Assembly: GCF_947507565.1 (NCBI RefSeq)
Contig: NC_089175.1
Location: 682,001-746,000 of the forward strand
Source: Oscarella lobularis
Taxonomy: Eukaryota; Porifera; Homoscleromorpha; Homosclerophorida; Oscarellidae
Length of the DNA: 64,000 nucleotides
Direction of reading: 5' to 3'
Shown: piece by piece, positions 62,996-64,000 of the stretch
Layout of the letters: every line of letters starts with the position of its first letter
Numbering within the stretch: the stretch's first letter is position 1
Notes under the pieces: generated by a model
Told to the model about the DNA's origin: nothing
What the model saw: the letters and a program-made list of their open reading frames with translations, nothing else
Database searches by the model: none
Program-made: the position numbers and the translations under genes

Positions 62996-64000
62996 TCACC
63001 GCTTTTTTTCGCAACCAGTTTCTGCCGCTGCTTCTGGCGAATCTAAATCCTCTGTGCTGACATTCGCGTAAGCCGAACCCTGAGACGACAATATCTTTTC
63101 CTTCTCTTCCACCTCCTCGCGCTCTCTCTGAGGAATCTCCACGCACGTATTACGCTTCTGACCGCTTGACGCAGAAGGAACATCGCCACTCATATCTAAG
63201 TAAGCGTTTTTCGATTGAGGCAATAAAGTTTCTTCTCCACACATGGAATCCAATTTCGTACCAGAAGAGACGGGACTCATCGGCGAATAATCCTCTTGAA
63301 CGGGAGACCTTGATTGGGTCGGCGTCTTATCTAAATAACTTGCAGATGTGTCGCCCGAATCTCTCATATTTTGCAAAGCGTTGGCCACGTCGCCCGACTT
63401 GATTCTTGCCGATGGATTCCTCTCCCAACAACGGAGCATCAGCTGGAACACAGACCGGGGACACAGCGGCGGACATTCCAACCTCAAGCTACCCTGAAGA
63501 ATGCCGTCGATTACTTGCTCGTTGCCTTGACCAAAATACGGCTGATAGCCAAACACGAAAATCTCCCATAAAAGGACGCCCAGTGACCAGACGTCCGATT
63601 CGACAGTGTATTTTCCGTCGGTGATCGCTTCCGGTGCCATCCATCGAATCGGCAACGCGCCGCCTCTGCGACGATAATACTCTTCCTCGTACACATCTCT
63701 CGCCATTCCAAAGTCGGAGATTTTCACCGACAATTGTTTGTCGCTTTCGCCGACGAGACAGTTTCGCGCAGCGATGTCGCGATGAACAAACCTTCGCGAT
63801 GCGAGATAGGCGACGCCGGATGCCGCCTGAGCGGCGATGTCGACCAGTTGCGCGATCGAGAGAAGAGGACGCGCATGCATTTCGTTGGGACGAGCTTTTC
63901 GAATGTAGTCCTTCAAATCGCCGTGTTTCATCAGTTCCGTGATGAGATAGAGTGGTTCGTCATGCGTGCAGATTCCCAGAAGACGAACGATGTTCGGATG
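62996..64000 (-). CDS. Second receptor tyrosine kinase (RTK2), C-terminal part, cut by window edge
   Basis: The frame is open from the window edge (HPNIVRLLGICTHDEPLYLI) and gives most of the kinase: HRDIAARN, DFGMARD, EEYYRRRGGALPIRWM and SDVWSLGVLLWEIFVFGYQP. It is about 95 percent like RTK1 by eye. The tail is short: one SYLDKTPTQS segment, YSPMSP, AYLDMSG, CVEIPQ, then EDLDSPEAAAETGCEKKR and a TGA at 62996. Against RTK1 it lacks about two internal tail repeats, and a small indel frameshifts it before the NPSYTG segments. It has no broken kinase motif, so it may be an active receptor. Its ectodomain lies outside the window. Confidence 0.9.
   Translation of the reverse strand, partial: HPNIVRLLGICTHDEPLYLITELMKHGDLKDYIRKARPNEMHARPLLSIAQLVDIAAQAASGVAYLASRRFVHRDIAARNCLVGESDKQLSVKISDFGMARDVYEEEYYRRRGGALPIRWMAPEAITDGKYTVESDVWSLGVLLWEIFVFGYQPYFGQGNEQVIDGILQGSLRLECPPLCPRSVFQLMLRCWERNPSARIKSGDVANALQNMRDSGDTSASYLDKTPTQSRSPVQEDYSPMSPVSSGTKLDSMCGEETLLPQSKNAYLDMSGDVPSASSGQKRNTCVEIPQREREEVEEKEKILSSQGSAYANVSTEDLDSPEAAAETGCEKKR

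Larger units (their letters stand above)
61446..64000 (-). repeat. Segmental duplication, copy B (RTK2 3' end to broken Roco)
   Basis: The partner of copy A. The right end runs out of the window, so the full length is unknown; the left breakpoint is at about 61446. Confidence 0.9.

Overview
The window looks like nuclear DNA of an early-branching animal. A sponge with a compact genome is the best fit, possibly a homoscleromorph, but this is inference from gene content and architecture, not a placement. Supporting signs are introns of mostly 45-80 bp, spacers between genes of only 50-700 bp, animal-specific families (heparanase, receptor tyrosine kinase, Frizzled-like 7TM, death effector domain), and EGF and FN3 domains each split into their own exons. 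Every gene I can support lies on the minus strand. I found no rRNA, tRNA, CRISPR or autonomous transposon.

Left part (1-11.4 kb), low to high coordinate: a TMEM184 family membrane protein cut by the window edge, heparanase (HPSE), a single-exon WD40 protein (WDR31-like), a multi-exon 7TM protein resembling Frizzled without its cysteine-rich domain, SUGT1 (co-chaperone), and OTUD4 (deubiquitinase) with polyalanine and polyhistidine tracts.

Middle left (11.5-19.1 kb): a Roco-family kinase with an unusual domain order: an apparent N-terminal death effector domain, ankyrin-like helices, leucine-rich repeats, a degenerate ROC domain, COR, a LRRK-like kinase and a C-terminal WD40-like region.

Main body (19.8-60.6 kb): one apparently continuous gene for a giant receptor tyrosine kinase. 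From the N-terminus: signal sequence, about 7 FN3 domains, about 176 calcium-binding-type EGF domains each on its own phase 1-1 exon, a laminin-type EGF, a single-exon module of about 360 residues that I do not recognise, about 10 FN3 domains, one transmembrane helix, a complete tyrosine kinase, and a tail of tandem repeats rich in YxxM motifs. I estimate 9,000-10,000 residues. The EGF array holds higher-order cassettes of 24-30 exons repeated at about 37.6, 42.9, 47.4 and 51.6 kb, with introns also copied.

Right end (61.4-64.0 kb): a second copy of the RTK end/Roco start junction. It has a second RTK kinase running off the edge with a shortened tail, and a broken Roco start that now encodes at most a stand-alone death effector domain. 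The linked pair RTK then Roco has therefore been duplicated, and RTK1 begins just after the broken second Roco copy.
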